Of a stretch of DNA of 64,000 nt, positions 54,947 through 64,000 are shown piece after piece (positions within the stretch are counted from its first letter, which is position 1; every line of letters starts with the position of its first letter). The notes below the pieces were generated by a model. That model ran no database searches. It worked only from the letters and a program-made list of their open reading frames with translations, and was not told where the DNA came from. The stretch spans positions 1 to 64,000 of the forward strand of contig NZ_JAALDL010000009.1 in assembly GCF_011045095.1 (NCBI RefSeq). Reading direction: 5' to 3'. Source of the stretch: Grimontia sedimenti (lineage in GTDB: Bacteria; Pseudomonadota; Gammaproteobacteria; Enterobacterales; Vibrionaceae). Made by a program: the position numbers and the translations under genes.

Positions 54947-55471
54947 TCAGGAAAAGTCTGCTGGCGTTAAAGGAGGACGATTATAAAACGTTCGAAGGGC
55001 ATCTGAATAGGTTTTGGCGCGCGCTGGCATGCCGTCTTTCAGATATTTCATCACTTGCTCACGCACTTTTGCGGTAAATACCGAGCGGTCAGGTTCAAAA
55101 GAACCGTTTAAATTGTCGCAACTTACCTGAAAGCGAAAGCCACAACTGGCCGACAGAATCCACTCAACTGCCTGAGGTTTGATTTCGACTTTCTCAAACT
55201 CAGCTTGCGTCTGCTCATCGCGTCCATCCGGTAGATACCAGTAGCCAAAGTCTTCCAACAGACGGCGTTCAGGCCCGGCAATGCACCAGTGTGACACTTC
55301 ATGAAGCGCAGAAGCATAAAACCCGCGGGCGAAGATGATTCGGTGGTGTGGGTTGTCATCATCCGCAGGCAGATAAATCGGCTCATCGCCGCCCAGCAGC
55401 AATTCTGTGTTGAAAGAATCAATAAAAGTCTGATTAAAGACAGAAATAAGATCGTTGTAATCGTGTTGCAT
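54947..55471 (-). CDS. epmC: Elongation factor P hydroxylase EpmC
   Basis: 174 aa YfcM/EpmC protein, which hydroxylates the lysylated lysine of EF-P. Metal-binding HEVSHW motif (~residue 60), FARGFYASALHEVSHWCIAGPERR, and FRVQVSCDNLNG-like FQVSCDNLNG late in the protein. Slightly shorter than the E. coli protein (182 aa). Confidence 0.9.
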   Translation of the reverse strand: MQHDYNDLISVFNQTFIDSFNTELLLGGDEPIYLPADDDNPHHRIIFARGFYASALHEVSHWCIAGPERRLLEDFGYWYLPDGRDEQTQAEFEKVEIKPQAVEWILSASCGFRFQVSCDNLNGSFEPDRSVFTAKVREQVMKYLKDGMPARAKTYSDALRTFYNRPPLTPADFS

Positions 55472-55695
55472 TGCGCGAATTGTAATAATGAAGTTACAGC
55501 AAATTCAGTTAAGCGGGCATTTTACCTGCCAAAGCCCTCATTGTCGCAGCAAAAAGCGCCGTTTTAGGCCAATTCCACCATCAAAAGCATGAACTCAATT
55601 CATGCGTGACTTCACAACCTTTCATTGGATTGAGAGGTTAATCACAACTATGATTGCGCGAAATCACCCCATTTAAATGCAAGTGACTGAATATC

Positions 55696-56355
55696 ATGTT
55701 GTTGTCCACGTTATACATCGTTGGAATTACCGCTGAAGCCATGACAGGCGCACTGGCGGCAGGCCGCAGGAATATGGACTGGTTTGGTGTCATGCTGGTC
55801 GCAGCCTGCACAGCCATTGGCGGCGGTACCGTGCGTGATATTTTGCTCGGTCACTACCCGCTTGGTTGGGTCGCTAACCCGCACTATCTGGTGATTGTCT
55901 GCGTTGCCGGTATCATTACGACCTGGATGGCATCTTGGGTTGCCCGCAATCACAAGCTTTTCGTCTGGCTGGACTCACTCGGTCTGATTGCTTTCAGCAT
56001 TATCGGTTGTCGCGTGGGCATGGATATGGGGTTGTCGCCGCTGATTTGTGTGGTGTCTGCGCTGGTCACAGGCATCTTTGGTGGCCTTTTGCGTGACTTG
56101 CTGTGTCGCCGTCAGCCAATGGTGCTGCATAAAGAGCTTTATGCCTCTGTCGCTTTCTTAGCCGGCGCTATGTATTGGGCACTGATGACCTACGGAAACC
56201 AATTTGGCATTGATGAGAACATCGCGACCATTTCTACGCTGGTGACTGGCTTTGTCTTCCGTATGTCGGCGGTGAAGTTTGGTTGGAGTCTGCCGGTGTT
56301 TAGTTTTGAAGCGGAAGAACAAACCATTCTGGGAAAAGAAGGACCTAGATCCTAG
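55696..56355 (+). CDS. TRIC-family (UPF0126, YadS-like) membrane protein
   Basis: 219 aa with two copies of the glycine-rich TRIC repeat: AIGGGTVRDILLGHYPLGW and GIFGGLLRDLLCRRQPMVL, and about seven membrane helices. Bacterial TRIC homologues are trimeric cation channels; the YadS-type function is uncertain. The last codons (GPRS, then TAG) come from the heptad repeat, showing that the repeat replaced the original C-terminus. Confidence 0.85.
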   Translation: MLLSTLYIVGITAEAMTGALAAGRRNMDWFGVMLVAACTAIGGGTVRDILLGHYPLGWVANPHYLVIVCVAGIITTWMASWVARNHKLFVWLDSLGLIAFSIIGCRVGMDMGLSPLICVVSALVTGIFGGLLRDLLCRRQPMVLHKELYASVAFLAGAMYWALMTYGNQFGIDENIATISTLVTGFVFRMSAVKFGWSLPVFSFEAEEQTILGKEGPRS

Positions 56356-56363
56356 GTCCTAGG
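56341..56363. repeat. Heptad repeat at the TRIC gene 3' end
   Basis: GGACCTAGATCCTAGGTCCTAGG: three CCTAGG-type units followed by AAGAGC. Overlaps the stop codon of the TRIC gene. Confidence 0.8.
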
Positions 56364-56381
56364 AAGAGCAAAGAACAAAAA

Positions 56382-56416
56382 GAAGGGCTGGCGGTGTAGA
56401 CCGTCAGCCCTTTTCT
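56382..56416. terminator. Bidirectional terminator TRIC/aroC
   Basis: AAGGGCTGGCGG-tgtaga-CCGTCAGCCCTT (one G:U) followed by TTCTC. It lies between the two heptad repeat blocks. Confidence 0.75.
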
Positions 56417-56433
56417 CTTGTATTGGCTTTTGC

Positions 56434-56471
56434 TAATTCTAGGACCTTCTTTTCCTAGGCCCTAGGATCTT
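56434..56471. repeat. Heptad repeat at the aroC 3' end
   Basis: CTAGGACC, TTCTTTTCC, TAGGCCC, TAGGATC units, the reverse-oriented partner of the block at 56341. It ends five bases before the aroC stop, so the spacer is built as repeat - terminator - repeat. Confidence 0.8.
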
Positions 56472-56475
56472 TCAT

Positions 56476-57561
56476 TCAAATCTTCGGTGTATTGGTATGC
56501 ACACCCGCATTCTGCGCGCGGTGACGCAGCAGGTGATCCATCAATACAATCGCAACCATGGCCTCTGCAATTGGCACAGCGCGGATACCGACACACGGGT
56601 CATGACGACCTTTGGTAATCACATCGACGGTTTCACCATCTACGTTGATGGTTTCACCCGGTACCGTGATGCTTGAAGTTGGCTTCAATGCAAGGTGCGC
56701 AACGATATCCTGACCAGATGAAATCCCACCAAGGATGCCACCCGCGTGGTTGGATTTAAAACCTTCCGGCGTCAGTTCGTCACGGTGCTCGCTGCCGCGC
56801 TGGTTGACGACGTCAAAGCCATCACCCACTTCCACGCCTTTCACGGCATTGATACCCATCAGCGCGTAAGCAATGTCTGCGTCTAAACGATCAAACACTG
56901 GCTCACCAAGACCAACAGGCACGTTATTCGCGACCACAGTCAGTTTGGCACCGATAGAATCGCCTTCTTTTTTCAGCGCACGGATCAGTTCATCCAAGGC
57001 TTCAAGCTTTGATTCATCCGGGCAGAAGAATGGGTTTTGCTCAACTTGATCCCAATCGACCTTGTCGATGGTCACATCACCCATTTGAGAGAGGTAACAG
57101 CGGACTTCAATACCAAACTCTTGCTTAAGGTATTTCTTCGCAATCGCGCCCGCAGCAACACGCATCGCCGTTTCACGCGCTGATGAACGGCCACCACCAC
57201 GGTAATCGCGGTGTCCGTATTTTTGATGGTAGGTGTAGTCGGCATGACCCGGACGGAAGCGGTCAGCAATTTTGGAGTAATCCTGCGAGCGCTGGTCGGT
57301 GTTTTCGATAACCAGACCAATCGAAGTCCCCGTTGTTTTGCCTTCGAAAACGCCAGAAAGGAACTTCACTTCATCAGGTTCGCGACGTTGAGTCGTGTAT
57401 TTTGAGGTGCCCGGACGACGACGGTCCAGATCGACCTGTAAATCTGCTTCTGAAATTTCAAGTCCCGGTGGGCAACCGTCAATAATGCAGCCCAACGCCA
57501 ATCCATGACTTTCACCAAAAGTGGTGACCCGAAAAACCTGACCTATTGAATTGCCTGCCAT
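56476..57561 (-). CDS. aroC: Chorismate synthase AroC
   Basis: 361 aa, FMN-dependent last step of the shikimate pathway. N-terminal [41 protein letters not shown] and [21 protein letters not shown]. Full length. It starts at ATG 57561 with a GGAAGT-type site upstream; prmB lies upstream in the same direction with its own terminator between them. Confidence 0.96.
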   Translation of the reverse strand: MAGNSIGQVFRVTTFGESHGLALGCIIDGCPPGLEISEADLQVDLDRRRPGTSKYTTQRREPDEVKFLSGVFEGKTTGTSIGLVIENTDQRSQDYSKIADRFRPGHADYTYHQKYGHRDYRGGGRSSARETAMRVAAGAIAKKYLKQEFGIEVRCYLSQMGDVTIDKVDWDQVEQNPFFCPDESKLEALDELIRALKKEGDSIGAKLTVVANNVPVGLGEPVFDRLDADIAYALMGINAVKGVEVGDGFDVVNQRGSEHRDELTPEGFKSNHAGGILGGISSGQDIVAHLALKPTSSITVPGETINVDGETVDVITKGRHDPCVGIRAVPIAEAMVAIVLMDHLLRHRAQNAGVHTNTPKI

Positions 57562-57726
57562 TACTTCCTCTGTTTCTCTCCGGTCGACATATCACAACCG
57601 CATTAGCATGCACCTAATGAAACATAACCGCGATTGAGAAGCAAAAGCTTTTTTTATGTACAGGTGGAAACTCCCTGTAATACTGGGCTGGTTTCAAGAA
57701 ATGAGGCAAAACCGGAAAGAGAGATA

Positions 57727-57762
57727 CAAAAAAGGCCGAAATCTATAATTTCGGCCTTTTTC
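57727..57762 (-). terminator. Terminator of prmB
   Basis: AAAAAAGGCCGAAAT-ctata-ATTTCGGCCTTTTTC, strong stem 20 bp past the prmB stop. Confidence 0.92.
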
Positions 57763-57781
57763 TTAGGGGTAAAGACAACAA

Positions 57782-58714
57782 TTAGTCTTTATAGATAGAA
57801 AATTCGTCAGCAACACTGACCAGATCCTGATAGGTCATCAGGAAGACACCGTGGCCGCCATTTTCAAACTCCAGCCAGGTCAGTGGCAGGTGCGGATACT
57901 GCTCCTGAACGTGAACCATGGAGTTACCCACTTCACAGATCAAAATGCCTTGCTCGGTGAGGTAATCCGGTGCATTGGCGATGATGCGGCGCATCAGTTT
58001 CAGGCCATCGGTTCCTGCAGCCAGACCCAACTCTGGCTCGTGACGGAACTCATCCGGCAGCGAGTTCATGTCTTCCTCATCCACGTATGGTGGGTTAGAG
58101 ACAATCAGGTCGTATTTGTCTTTTGGCAGATCGCGGAACAAATCTGAGCGGATAGGGAAAACCTGCTGCTCCAGGCCATGCTCCTGAATGTTCATCTCTG
58201 CCACTTCCAGCGCATCGGTAGAAATGTCCACCAGATCTACTTCAGCGCCAGGGAACGCATAGGCACAGGCAATACCAATGCAGCCACTGCCCGTGCACAG
58301 ATCCATGATACGGTTTGGCTCGACTTCCAGCATTGGGCTGAACTGATTCTGAATCAGCTCACCGATTGGTGAACGTGGCACCAGCACACGCTCATCCACG
58401 TAGAATTCCAAATCGCAGAAGTAAGCTTTGTTTGTCAGGTAAGCCACTGGCGTGCGCTCGTTGATACGACGGATTACGCGTTCAACAATACGGTGACGTT
58501 CACTGGTGGTCAGACGCGCAGTTTGCGTTTCTGCAGGCACATCGATTGGCAGATAAAGTGTCGGCAGTACCAGTTGTACCGCTTCGTCCCATGCATTGTC
58601 CGTTCCGTGACCGTAATAAATTCCTGCTGCATTAAAGCAACTTACCGTCCAACGTAGCATGTCTTGCAGCGTACGCAGCTCGTTGACGACTTCATCAACA
58701 ATAATTCTATCCAA
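57782..58714 (-). CDS. prmB: 50S ribosomal protein L3 glutamine methyltransferase PrmB
   Basis: 310 aa. Start chosen at TTG 58714 because GGAGG (58724-58720) lies 5 bases upstream and because family members begin at this point (MD.I.VDE..TEL). A longer frame from 58738 would bury this Shine-Dalgarno. SAM-binding [19 protein letters not shown] and catalytic [10 protein letters not shown]. Methylates the Gln of uL3. Diverges from smrB. Confidence 0.92.
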   Translation of the reverse strand: MDRIIVDEVVNELRTLQDMLRWTVSCFNAAGIYYGHGTDNAWDEAVQLVLPTLYLPIDVPAETQTARLTTSERHRIVERVIRRINERTPVAYLTNKAYFCDLEFYVDERVLVPRSPIGELIQNQFSPMLEVEPNRIMDLCTGSGCIGIACAYAFPGAEVDLVDISTDALEVAEMNIQEHGLEQQVFPIRSDLFRDLPKDKYDLIVSNPPYVDEEDMNSLPDEFRHEPELGLAAGTDGLKLMRRIIANAPDYLTEQGILICEVGNSMVHVQEQYPHLPLTWLEFENGGHGVFLMTYQDLVSVADEFSIYKD

Positions 58715-58823
58715 AATGGCCTCCAGTAGCCTCAACACATCGCGGTCAGGGCGATTCCAACAGGAAAGCAGACATTGTTCTTATTTTAAGTAAAATGCAG
58801 CTAACAGAATTTGGAAATGACTT

Positions 58824-59357
58824 ATGAGTAAGAAATCCCCGATCCCAGAAGATGACGACATGTCATTGTTCCGCGATGCGGTGAAAGGCGTTAAAAAACT
58901 GCAGCAGGATACCATAAACCCGCCAAGACGCCAGACAACAGAGCAAGCGCGCAAGAAGCAGACAGAGTCCGCGGCGCGCGACCACACCTTCTATTTTTCA
59001 GACGAGTTTGAACCGCTGCTGAAAGAAGATGGGCCAACCCAATATGCGCGTACAGGTGTCTCCAAATACGAAGTGAAAAGGCTTCGCCGCGGTGTTTACG
59101 TGCCGGATATGTTCCTGGACCTACACGGCATGACGCAACTGGAAGCTAAGCGGGAGTTAGGCGCATTGATTGCAGCCTGTATAAAAGAAGGGATCAGTTG
59201 TGCCTGTGTCATGCACGGTATTGGCAAACACATACTGAAACAGAAGACGCCACTTTGGCTGGCGCAACACCCTGACGTATTGGCATTCCATCAGGCACCA
59301 CTGGAATTTGGAGGTGATGGCGCTTTACTGGTTCTGATTGAAATCCCGGAAAAATAG
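58824..59357 (+). CDS. smrB: SmrB ribosome rescue endonuclease
   Basis: 177 aa. Disordered charged N-terminus (~1-95) and C-terminal Smr domain (~96-177) with [15 protein letters not shown] and [20 protein letters not shown]. coli SmrB cleaves mRNA in collided ribosomes. Shares a 109-bp divergent promoter region with prmB. Confidence 0.93.
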   Translation: MSKKSPIPEDDDMSLFRDAVKGVKKLQQDTINPPRRQTTEQARKKQTESAARDHTFYFSDEFEPLLKEDGPTQYARTGVSKYEVKRLRRGVYVPDMFLDLHGMTQLEAKRELGALIAACIKEGISCACVMHGIGKHILKQKTPLWLAQHPDVLAFHQAPLEFGGDGALLVLIEIPEK

Positions 59358-59373
59358 CCGGAAGCACAAATGC

Positions 59374-59403
59374 AAAAAAACGCCCTGTGTTGGGCGTTTT
59401 TTA
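59374..59403. terminator. Bidirectional terminator smrB/sixA
   Basis: AAAAAAACGCCC-tgtgtt-GGGCGTTTTTTAT between converging genes. Confidence 0.92.
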
Positions 59404-59434
59404 TGTCTGCTTAAAGCTGTTTTCAACCAAGCGG

Positions 59435-59929
59435 TCAGGATGCGTAACCCATCACTTGCGATGGACTTTTCATCCACAGCACTTCGCTCTGTTCTGTTTC
59501 AGGATTGTATTCAATGCAGGAAATCGAAGATGTCGGGAACATTGGCGGCTGCAAATCAGCCTCAAACTCTGCCGTGAGATAACCCACCAGCGGTAGATGA
59601 GAAACCAAAAGAATCGACGTTGGATTATCAACGGAAACTAAAGCGCGAAGGTAAGAAGCAACGTGCTCGCTGTCTCCATACGGCGTGATACCGTCTTCCG
59701 TCAAAACACTTTTCGCTTCGGGCAAAACGGCAGCACATGCTGACCAAGTCTGCTGTGCGCGTAAATAAGGACTCACCAAAACCAAGTCCAGTTTTCCCTC
59801 TGGCAGCTCTTGTGCGAGCCAGCGTGCCATTTCAACCGATTGTTGCTCACCGCGATCGGTCAGCGGACGTTCTTCATCACTGGCGGCAAAGGTGTGTGCC
59901 TCACCGTGGCGCATAATATAAATTCGCAT
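59435..59929 (-). CDS. sixA: Phosphohistidine phosphatase SixA
   Basis: 164 aa histidine phosphatase superfamily. RHG motif MRIYIMRHGEAH at the N-terminus, second His in LLVSHLPLVGYL. Removes phosphate from HPr-like histidine domains such as that of ArcB or PtsN-system proteins. Own promoter region shared with the insulinase gene (divergent). Confidence 0.93.
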   Translation of the reverse strand: MRIYIMRHGEAHTFAASDEERPLTDRGEQQSVEMARWLAQELPEGKLDLVLVSPYLRAQQTWSACAAVLPEAKSVLTEDGITPYGDSEHVASYLRALVSVDNPTSILLVSHLPLVGYLTAEFEADLQPPMFPTSSISCIEYNPETEQSEVLWMKSPSQVMGYAS

Positions 59930-60070
59930 ATCACAACAGCTGATTTTGAGTATTCTTCGATATGCTACCAGTCAATTCTTTAATCTGGAACGACTGATCG
60001 CACAGATGTTTGCCTCAATTTACTTACGTGGTCATAATTAAGACCTTGCCACTACCAGTGAAGGTGCTTT

Positions 60071-62848
60071 GTGCAAATCAGTCCCAACGATCATCGTAGC
60101 TACCGCCTTATTACTCTCGCCAACAATTTGAGGGTGCTTCTGGTAGAAGATGTGCAAGCACCGCGCAGTGCTGCTGCGTTAACCGTGAATGTGGGACACT
60201 TCTGTGATCCCGCTGACCGTGAAGGTTTAGCGCACTTCTTAGAACACATGCTTTTTCTCGGTACAGAGAAATATCCTGATGTCGGTGAGTTCCAATCTTT
60301 TATCAGCCGCCATGGCGGTAATAACAACGCCTGGACCGGAACCGAAAACACCACCTTTTTCTTCGATATCCGACACGACCATTTCGAAGAAGCGCTGGAT
60401 CGATTCGGCCAATTCTTCTCTGCGCCTTTGTTCAATGCAGAAGCAGTCGACAAAGAGCGCAACGCGGTTGACTCAGAATACCGCCTGAAGCTTCAGGACG
60501 ATGTGCGCCGGATTTATCAGGTGCAGAAAGAGACCATCAACCCGGCGCACCCTTTCTCCAAATTTTCTGTCGGTAGCCTCGACACCCTTGCGGATCGCGA
60601 GGGCAGCTCGGTACGTGATGAGCTGATTGCTTTTTACAAGACCCATTACAGTGCCAACCTGATGGCAGCCTCTATCACTGGCCCATTCAGGCTGGACGAT
60701 TTGGAAACACTGGCAAACCAAACATTCAGTGATATTCCGAATCTTGACCTGTCGCCGTTTGTGCCAGACGTCCCGTTTGTCGATAAAGCCCAGTTGCAGC
60801 AGTTTGTCTGCATCGAGCCGCTTAAAGATGTTCGTAAGCTGACACTGGCATTTTCGATGCCAGCGACCGATGAGCATTACAAAATAAAACCACTTTCCTA
60901 CATAGCCCATCTTCTTGGTTATGAAGGTACTGGCAGTGTGATGTCTTTGCTCAAAGCCAAAGGGCTCATCAATAATCTGTCTGCTGGTGGCGGCATCAGC
61001 GGTTCGAATTTCCGCGAATTTTCAGTCAGTGTTAGCCTGACCGAGGCGGGACTGACCAAGATTGACGATATCGTGACTTACATTTTTCAGGCCATCAGCC
61101 TTATCCGCGAGCAGGGTCTCGATGATTGGCGTTATGCAGAAAAACGTGCGGTACAGGAAATGGCGTTTCGTTATCAAGAGCCGTCACGCCCTATCGATAC
61201 CGTGAGTCATATGGTGCTCAACATGCAGCATTATCAGGATGATGATGTGCTGTATGGCGACTACATCATGCAGGAATATGACGAAGCCTTGATACGCCAG
61301 ATGCTTGGCTACCTGACACCCGACCATCTTCGCCTGACGCTGATTGCCAAAGGTGGCAATTATGATCGCATGGCAAATTGGTACGACACCCCTTACAGCG
61401 TGAAACCATTCACCAAAGCTCAGCTCGAAAAATGGCGTGCGGCACATATCTCTCCTGCACTGGCTTTGCCAGAGCCAAACCCTTTTATCAGCTATGAACT
61501 CGACCCTGCTGAACTTGAAGCGCCAGAACAACAGCTACCTGAGATGATTCAGGAGTTACCGGGCTTTCGTTTGTGGCACTTGCAAGACACTGATTTTCGC
61601 GTCCCGAAAGGCGTGGTTTACGTTGCGATAGACAGCCCTCATGCGGTGCAATCGGTCGAGAACATCGTAAAGACCCGCGTCAGTGTTGAAATGCTGATGG
61701 AGTCGATCAATGAGACAGCCTACCCTGCCGAAGTTGCTGGCCTGAATTACAACCTCTATGCCCATCAAGGTGGCGTGACTTTGAAGCTCAGCGGCTTCAA
61801 TGAAAAGCTGCCGCTGCTGATGGATTTGGTATTGGATAAATTTGCCAAGCGCGATTTTAAACCTGAGCGCTTTGAAATCATCAAAACCCAGTTGCTGCGT
61901 AGTTGGAAGAACGCGACTCAAAACAAAGCCATTAACCGCTTATACAATTCGATGACAGGCATCTTGCAACCGAACAATCCAACGTATGAAGCGCTCATCG
62001 ATGCATTGGAACCACTGCAGGTGACAGAGCTACCTGACTTTGTACATCGCGTGATGTCGGAACTGCATGTTGAGATGTTTGTTTACGGCAACTGGCAGAA
62101 ACAGCAAACACTGGATTTGGCTGAGCCCGTAAAAGATGCCCTTCGTGTGCACAATCAACGTTATCAGGAATCCACCCGACCACTGGTTCTTTTGAAAGGC
62201 GCTGGTAGTGCGTCATATCATCTAGGATGTGACAGCCAAGACTCAGCCGTACTGGTTTACTACCAGAGCCACGGCACTGAACCTCAGGATGTCGCCTTAT
62301 TTACATTCGCTCAGCATTTGATGTCTGCCATCTTCTTCAACGAGCTGCGTACCAAGCAGCAACTTGGCTATATGGTAGGCTCAGGCAATATGCCAATGAA
62401 CCGTCACCCAGGTTTGATCTTCTACGTGCAGTCACCTCAGGCTGGCCCAGCGAAATTAATGGAAGCAATAGACGACTTCCTTAACGCCTTCTTCCTGGTG
62501 CTGCTTGAGCTTAACGAAGCGCAATGGCAAGCCAGTAAACAAGGGTTACTCGGACAGATAGAAGAGCCTGATGCCAACCTACGCGCCCGCGCACAGCGTT
62601 TGTGGATCAGTATTGGCAATAAGGATGCTGAATTTACCCAGCGCCAGAACGTTGCTGCCGCTATCCGCGATATGGACCGCGCAGATATGGTGAAGTTTGT
62701 GGTCGAGCAATTGAAACCGCGTACATCAGATCGTCTGATCATGCACAGTTGCGGTGGCGCTCACCCCGATGAATGTAGCCTTGAAGGCACAAAGGAAATC
62801 GAATCTGTCATAGCGTTTCGTCGCAATCGCACAGAGCGGATTAACTAA
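60071..62848 (+). CDS. Insulinase/pitrilysin (M16) zinc metalloprotease
   Basis: 925 aa starting at GTG 60071. Inverted zinc motif HFLEHMLFLG (HxxEH, ~residues 59-63) with the distal Glu in RNAVDSEYRLKLQDD, the R/Y pair (FFNELRTKQQLGYMVGSG) late in the protein. Four M16 modules as in protease III. No signal peptide is visible, unlike periplasmic E. coli PtrA, so a cytoplasmic location is likely. Common at this place in Vibrio beside sixA and fadJ. Confidence 0.92.
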   Translation: MQISPNDHRSYRLITLANNLRVLLVEDVQAPRSAAALTVNVGHFCDPADREGLAHFLEHMLFLGTEKYPDVGEFQSFISRHGGNNNAWTGTENTTFFFDIRHDHFEEALDRFGQFFSAPLFNAEAVDKERNAVDSEYRLKLQDDVRRIYQVQKETINPAHPFSKFSVGSLDTLADREGSSVRDELIAFYKTHYSANLMAASITGPFRLDDLETLANQTFSDIPNLDLSPFVPDVPFVDKAQLQQFVCIEPLKDVRKLTLAFSMPATDEHYKIKPLSYIAHLLGYEGTGSVMSLLKAKGLINNLSAGGGISGSNFREFSVSVSLTEAGLTKIDDIVTYIFQAISLIREQGLDDWRYAEKRAVQEMAFRYQEPSRPIDTVSHMVLNMQHYQDDDVLYGDYIMQEYDEALIRQMLGYLTPDHLRLTLIAKGGNYDRMANWYDTPYSVKPFTKAQLEKWRAAHISPALALPEPNPFISYELDPAELEAPEQQLPEMIQELPGFRLWHLQDTDFRVPKGVVYVAIDSPHAVQSVENIVKTRVSVEMLMESINETAYPAEVAGLNYNLYAHQGGVTLKLSGFNEKLPLLMDLVLDKFAKRDFKPERFEIIKTQLLRSWKNATQNKAINRLYNSMTGILQPNNPTYEALIDALEPLQVTELPDFVHRVMSELHVEMFVYGNWQKQQTLDLAEPVKDALRVHNQRYQESTRPLVLLKGAGSASYHLGCDSQDSAVLVYYQSHGTEPQDVALFTFAQHLMSAIFFNELRTKQQLGYMVGSGNMPMNRHPGLIFYVQSPQAGPAKLMEAIDDFLNAFFLVLLELNEAQWQASKQGLLGQIEEPDANLRARAQRLWISIGNKDAEFTQRQNVAAAIRDMDRADMVKFVVEQLKPRTSDRLIMHSCGGAHPDECSLEGTKEIESVIAFRRNRTERIN

Positions 62849-62892
62849 AGTCTGTCGACCTTCGCTGGTGCCTTTTTCCATGCTTCAGATAT

Positions 62893-62922
62893 AAAAATCC
62901 CCGGGACAGCCGGGGATTTTTT
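62893..62922. terminator. Bidirectional terminator insulinase/fadJ
   Basis: AAAAATCCCCGG-gaca-GCCGGGGATTTTTTG between converging genes. Confidence 0.88.
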
Positions 62923-62936
62923 GTTTAAGGCTTAAT

Positions 62937-64000
62937 TTAGTGGAACGTCTTCCCTTCCGCGGCCATGGCTTTAAGCAGCTCACACGGTGCAAAACGCTCA
63001 CCATATTTGGCTTCATGTTGTTCCAGCATTTCTACCAGACGCTTAATTCCAATATGATCCATATAGCGGAATGGACCGCCAAGGAATGGTGGGAATCCGA
63101 TACCGAACACGGCACCAATGTCACCGTCACGGGCAGATTTCACCACGCCTTCATCCAGACACTGGGCAGCTTCATTCAGCATCATCAGCACACAGCGGAT
63201 GGCCAGTTCATGTGCTGAAAGCTGACTTTTCAGCTCAACACCCAGCAAGGTGTAAACACGTTTATCGACTTCTTTCTTCTTACCGTTGTAAACGAAGAAA
63301 CCTTTGCCACTCTTGCGACCTTTACGACCATCATTTAGCATCACGTCGAACACATCCGGTGCGCGGAAACGCTCGCCCAATTCGTTCAACAGGATTGGGC
63401 TGATCTTCGCACCAATGTCGATACCCACTTCATCCAGCAGTGTCACTGGGCCAACTGGGAAACCGAAGTCCAACAGCGCATTGTCAATGTGCTCAACCGA
63501 CTCACCGGACAGTAAGGTTCTTGCCGCTTCGTTCATGTAAGGCGCAAGAATACGGTTCACATAGAACCCGGCTTTGTCAGCGACCACAATCGGCGTTTTA
63601 CCTTGCTTCTTCGCAAGCTTCACCACTGTCGCCACCGCTTCTTCGGAAGTGCCCGCATGTGGAATGACTTCTACCAGCGGCATTTTATCGACAGGCGAGA
63701 AGTAATGCAGACCCACAATATTTTCAGGACGCTTTGCACCCTCGGCGATTTGATGGATTGGCAGTGAAGAAGTATTGGTGGCGAAGATGGTATCTTCACT
63801 CAGATTCTCTTCGACCTCGGCAACCATTTGGTGCTTCAGCTTCAGATCTTCAAACACGGCCTCAACAACCACATTGTTATGGCTCATACCGGAATAGTCC
63901 GTCGTACCGCTAATGCGATCCATCTGCTTTTGCATTTCGGCTTTGGAAATGATGCGGCGCTTGCGCTTTTTATCCAGCAGTTTGTAGCTGTAAGCCATGG
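62937..64000 (-). CDS. fadJ: FadJ, 3-hydroxyacyl-CoA dehydrogenase part (partial, cut by window end)
   Basis: The C-terminal ~353 residues of the multifunctional fatty acid oxidation alpha subunit. The part present covers the end of the NAD-binding domain ([52 protein letters not shown]) and both C-terminal dimer domains ([44 protein letters not shown]). The hydratase/isomerase domain must lie beyond 64000. The FadJ rather than FadB assignment rests on the sixA neighbourhood and the [13 protein letters not shown] style motif. Confidence 0.9.
   Translation of the reverse strand, partial: MAYSYKLLDKKRKRRIISKAEMQKQMDRISGTTDYSGMSHNNVVVEAVFEDLKLKHQMVAEVEENLSEDTIFATNTSSLPIHQIAEGAKRPENIVGLHYFSPVDKMPLVEVIPHAGTSEEAVATVVKLAKKQGKTPIVVADKAGFYVNRILAPYMNEAARTLLSGESVEHIDNALLDFGFPVGPVTLLDEVGIDIGAKISPILLNELGERFRAPDVFDVMLNDGRKGRKSGKGFFVYNGKKKEVDKRVYTLLGVELKSQLSAHELAIRCVLMMLNEAAQCLDEGVVKSARDGDIGAVFGIGFPPFLGGPFRYMDHIGIKRLVEMLEQHEAKYGERFAPCELLKAMAAEGKTFH

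Overview
The window looks like a chromosomal segment of a marine gammaproteobacterium of the family Vibrionaceae. Three things point there: the core gene order pdxB-asd-fimV-truA-accD-folC-dedD-cvpA-purF, the block fabB/mnmC/epmC/aroC/prmB/smrB/sixA/insulinase/fadJ, and a large polysaccharide locus next to rfaH and yjbEFGH-like genes. The genus cannot be fixed from sequence alone; Grimontia, Enterovibrio, Photobacterium and Vibrio are all plausible.

Layout. 1-2.2 kb: heptanucleotide repeat arrays, a four-helix-bundle (S23/bAvd-like) gene and a Wza-type export lipoprotein behind an RfaH/ops leader; this unit probably continues beyond the left edge. 2.5-7.2 kb: a small lipoprotein and a yjbEFGH/gfc-like exopolysaccharide secretion operon. 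7.2-35.7 kb: the surface polysaccharide locus, entered from rfaH (34.4 kb) and an ops element (33.9 kb). It runs leftward through wzz, a nonulosonic (legionaminic-type) acid pathway (legB, legC, neuC/legG, neuB/legI, neuD-type, ptmE-type, Gfo/Idh, CMP-sugar synthetase, SDR), a KpsS-like protein, wzy, wzx, an AsnB-type amidotransferase, a heparinase II/III protein, a GT4 glycosyltransferase and a WbpM/CapD-type dehydratase. A rightward wecB-wecC pair and a leftward epimerase/initiating sugar transferase pair lie at its distal end. rssB follows rfaH. 36-38.1 kb: a LysR regulator and a Yip1 protein between two copies of a ~165 bp inverted-repeat element. 38.1-64 kb: conserved housekeeping genes.

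How it works together (inference). RfaH, made immediately upstream, would load at ops and allow transcription of more than 20 kb of low-GC glycan genes. The products make CMP-nonulosonic acid, UDP-ManNAcA (possibly amidated) and a 4,6-dehydratase-derived sugar, assemble repeat units on undecaprenyl phosphate, flip them (Wzx), polymerise them (Wzy) and set chain length (Wzz). A second ops copy upstream of wza suggests a second RfaH-controlled polysaccharide unit.

A caution: five genes (wza, yjbE-like, wecB, wzy, folC) each lack exactly one base, each time in a homopolymer run or doublet. Because folC is normally essential, this pattern looks more like assembly or sequencing error than five independent mutations. 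I found no rRNA, tRNA, CRISPR array, intact IS transposase, phage or defence system. The least explained material is the heptamer/G-quadruplex repeat family with its four-helix-bundle gene, and the dispersed inverted-repeat elements.
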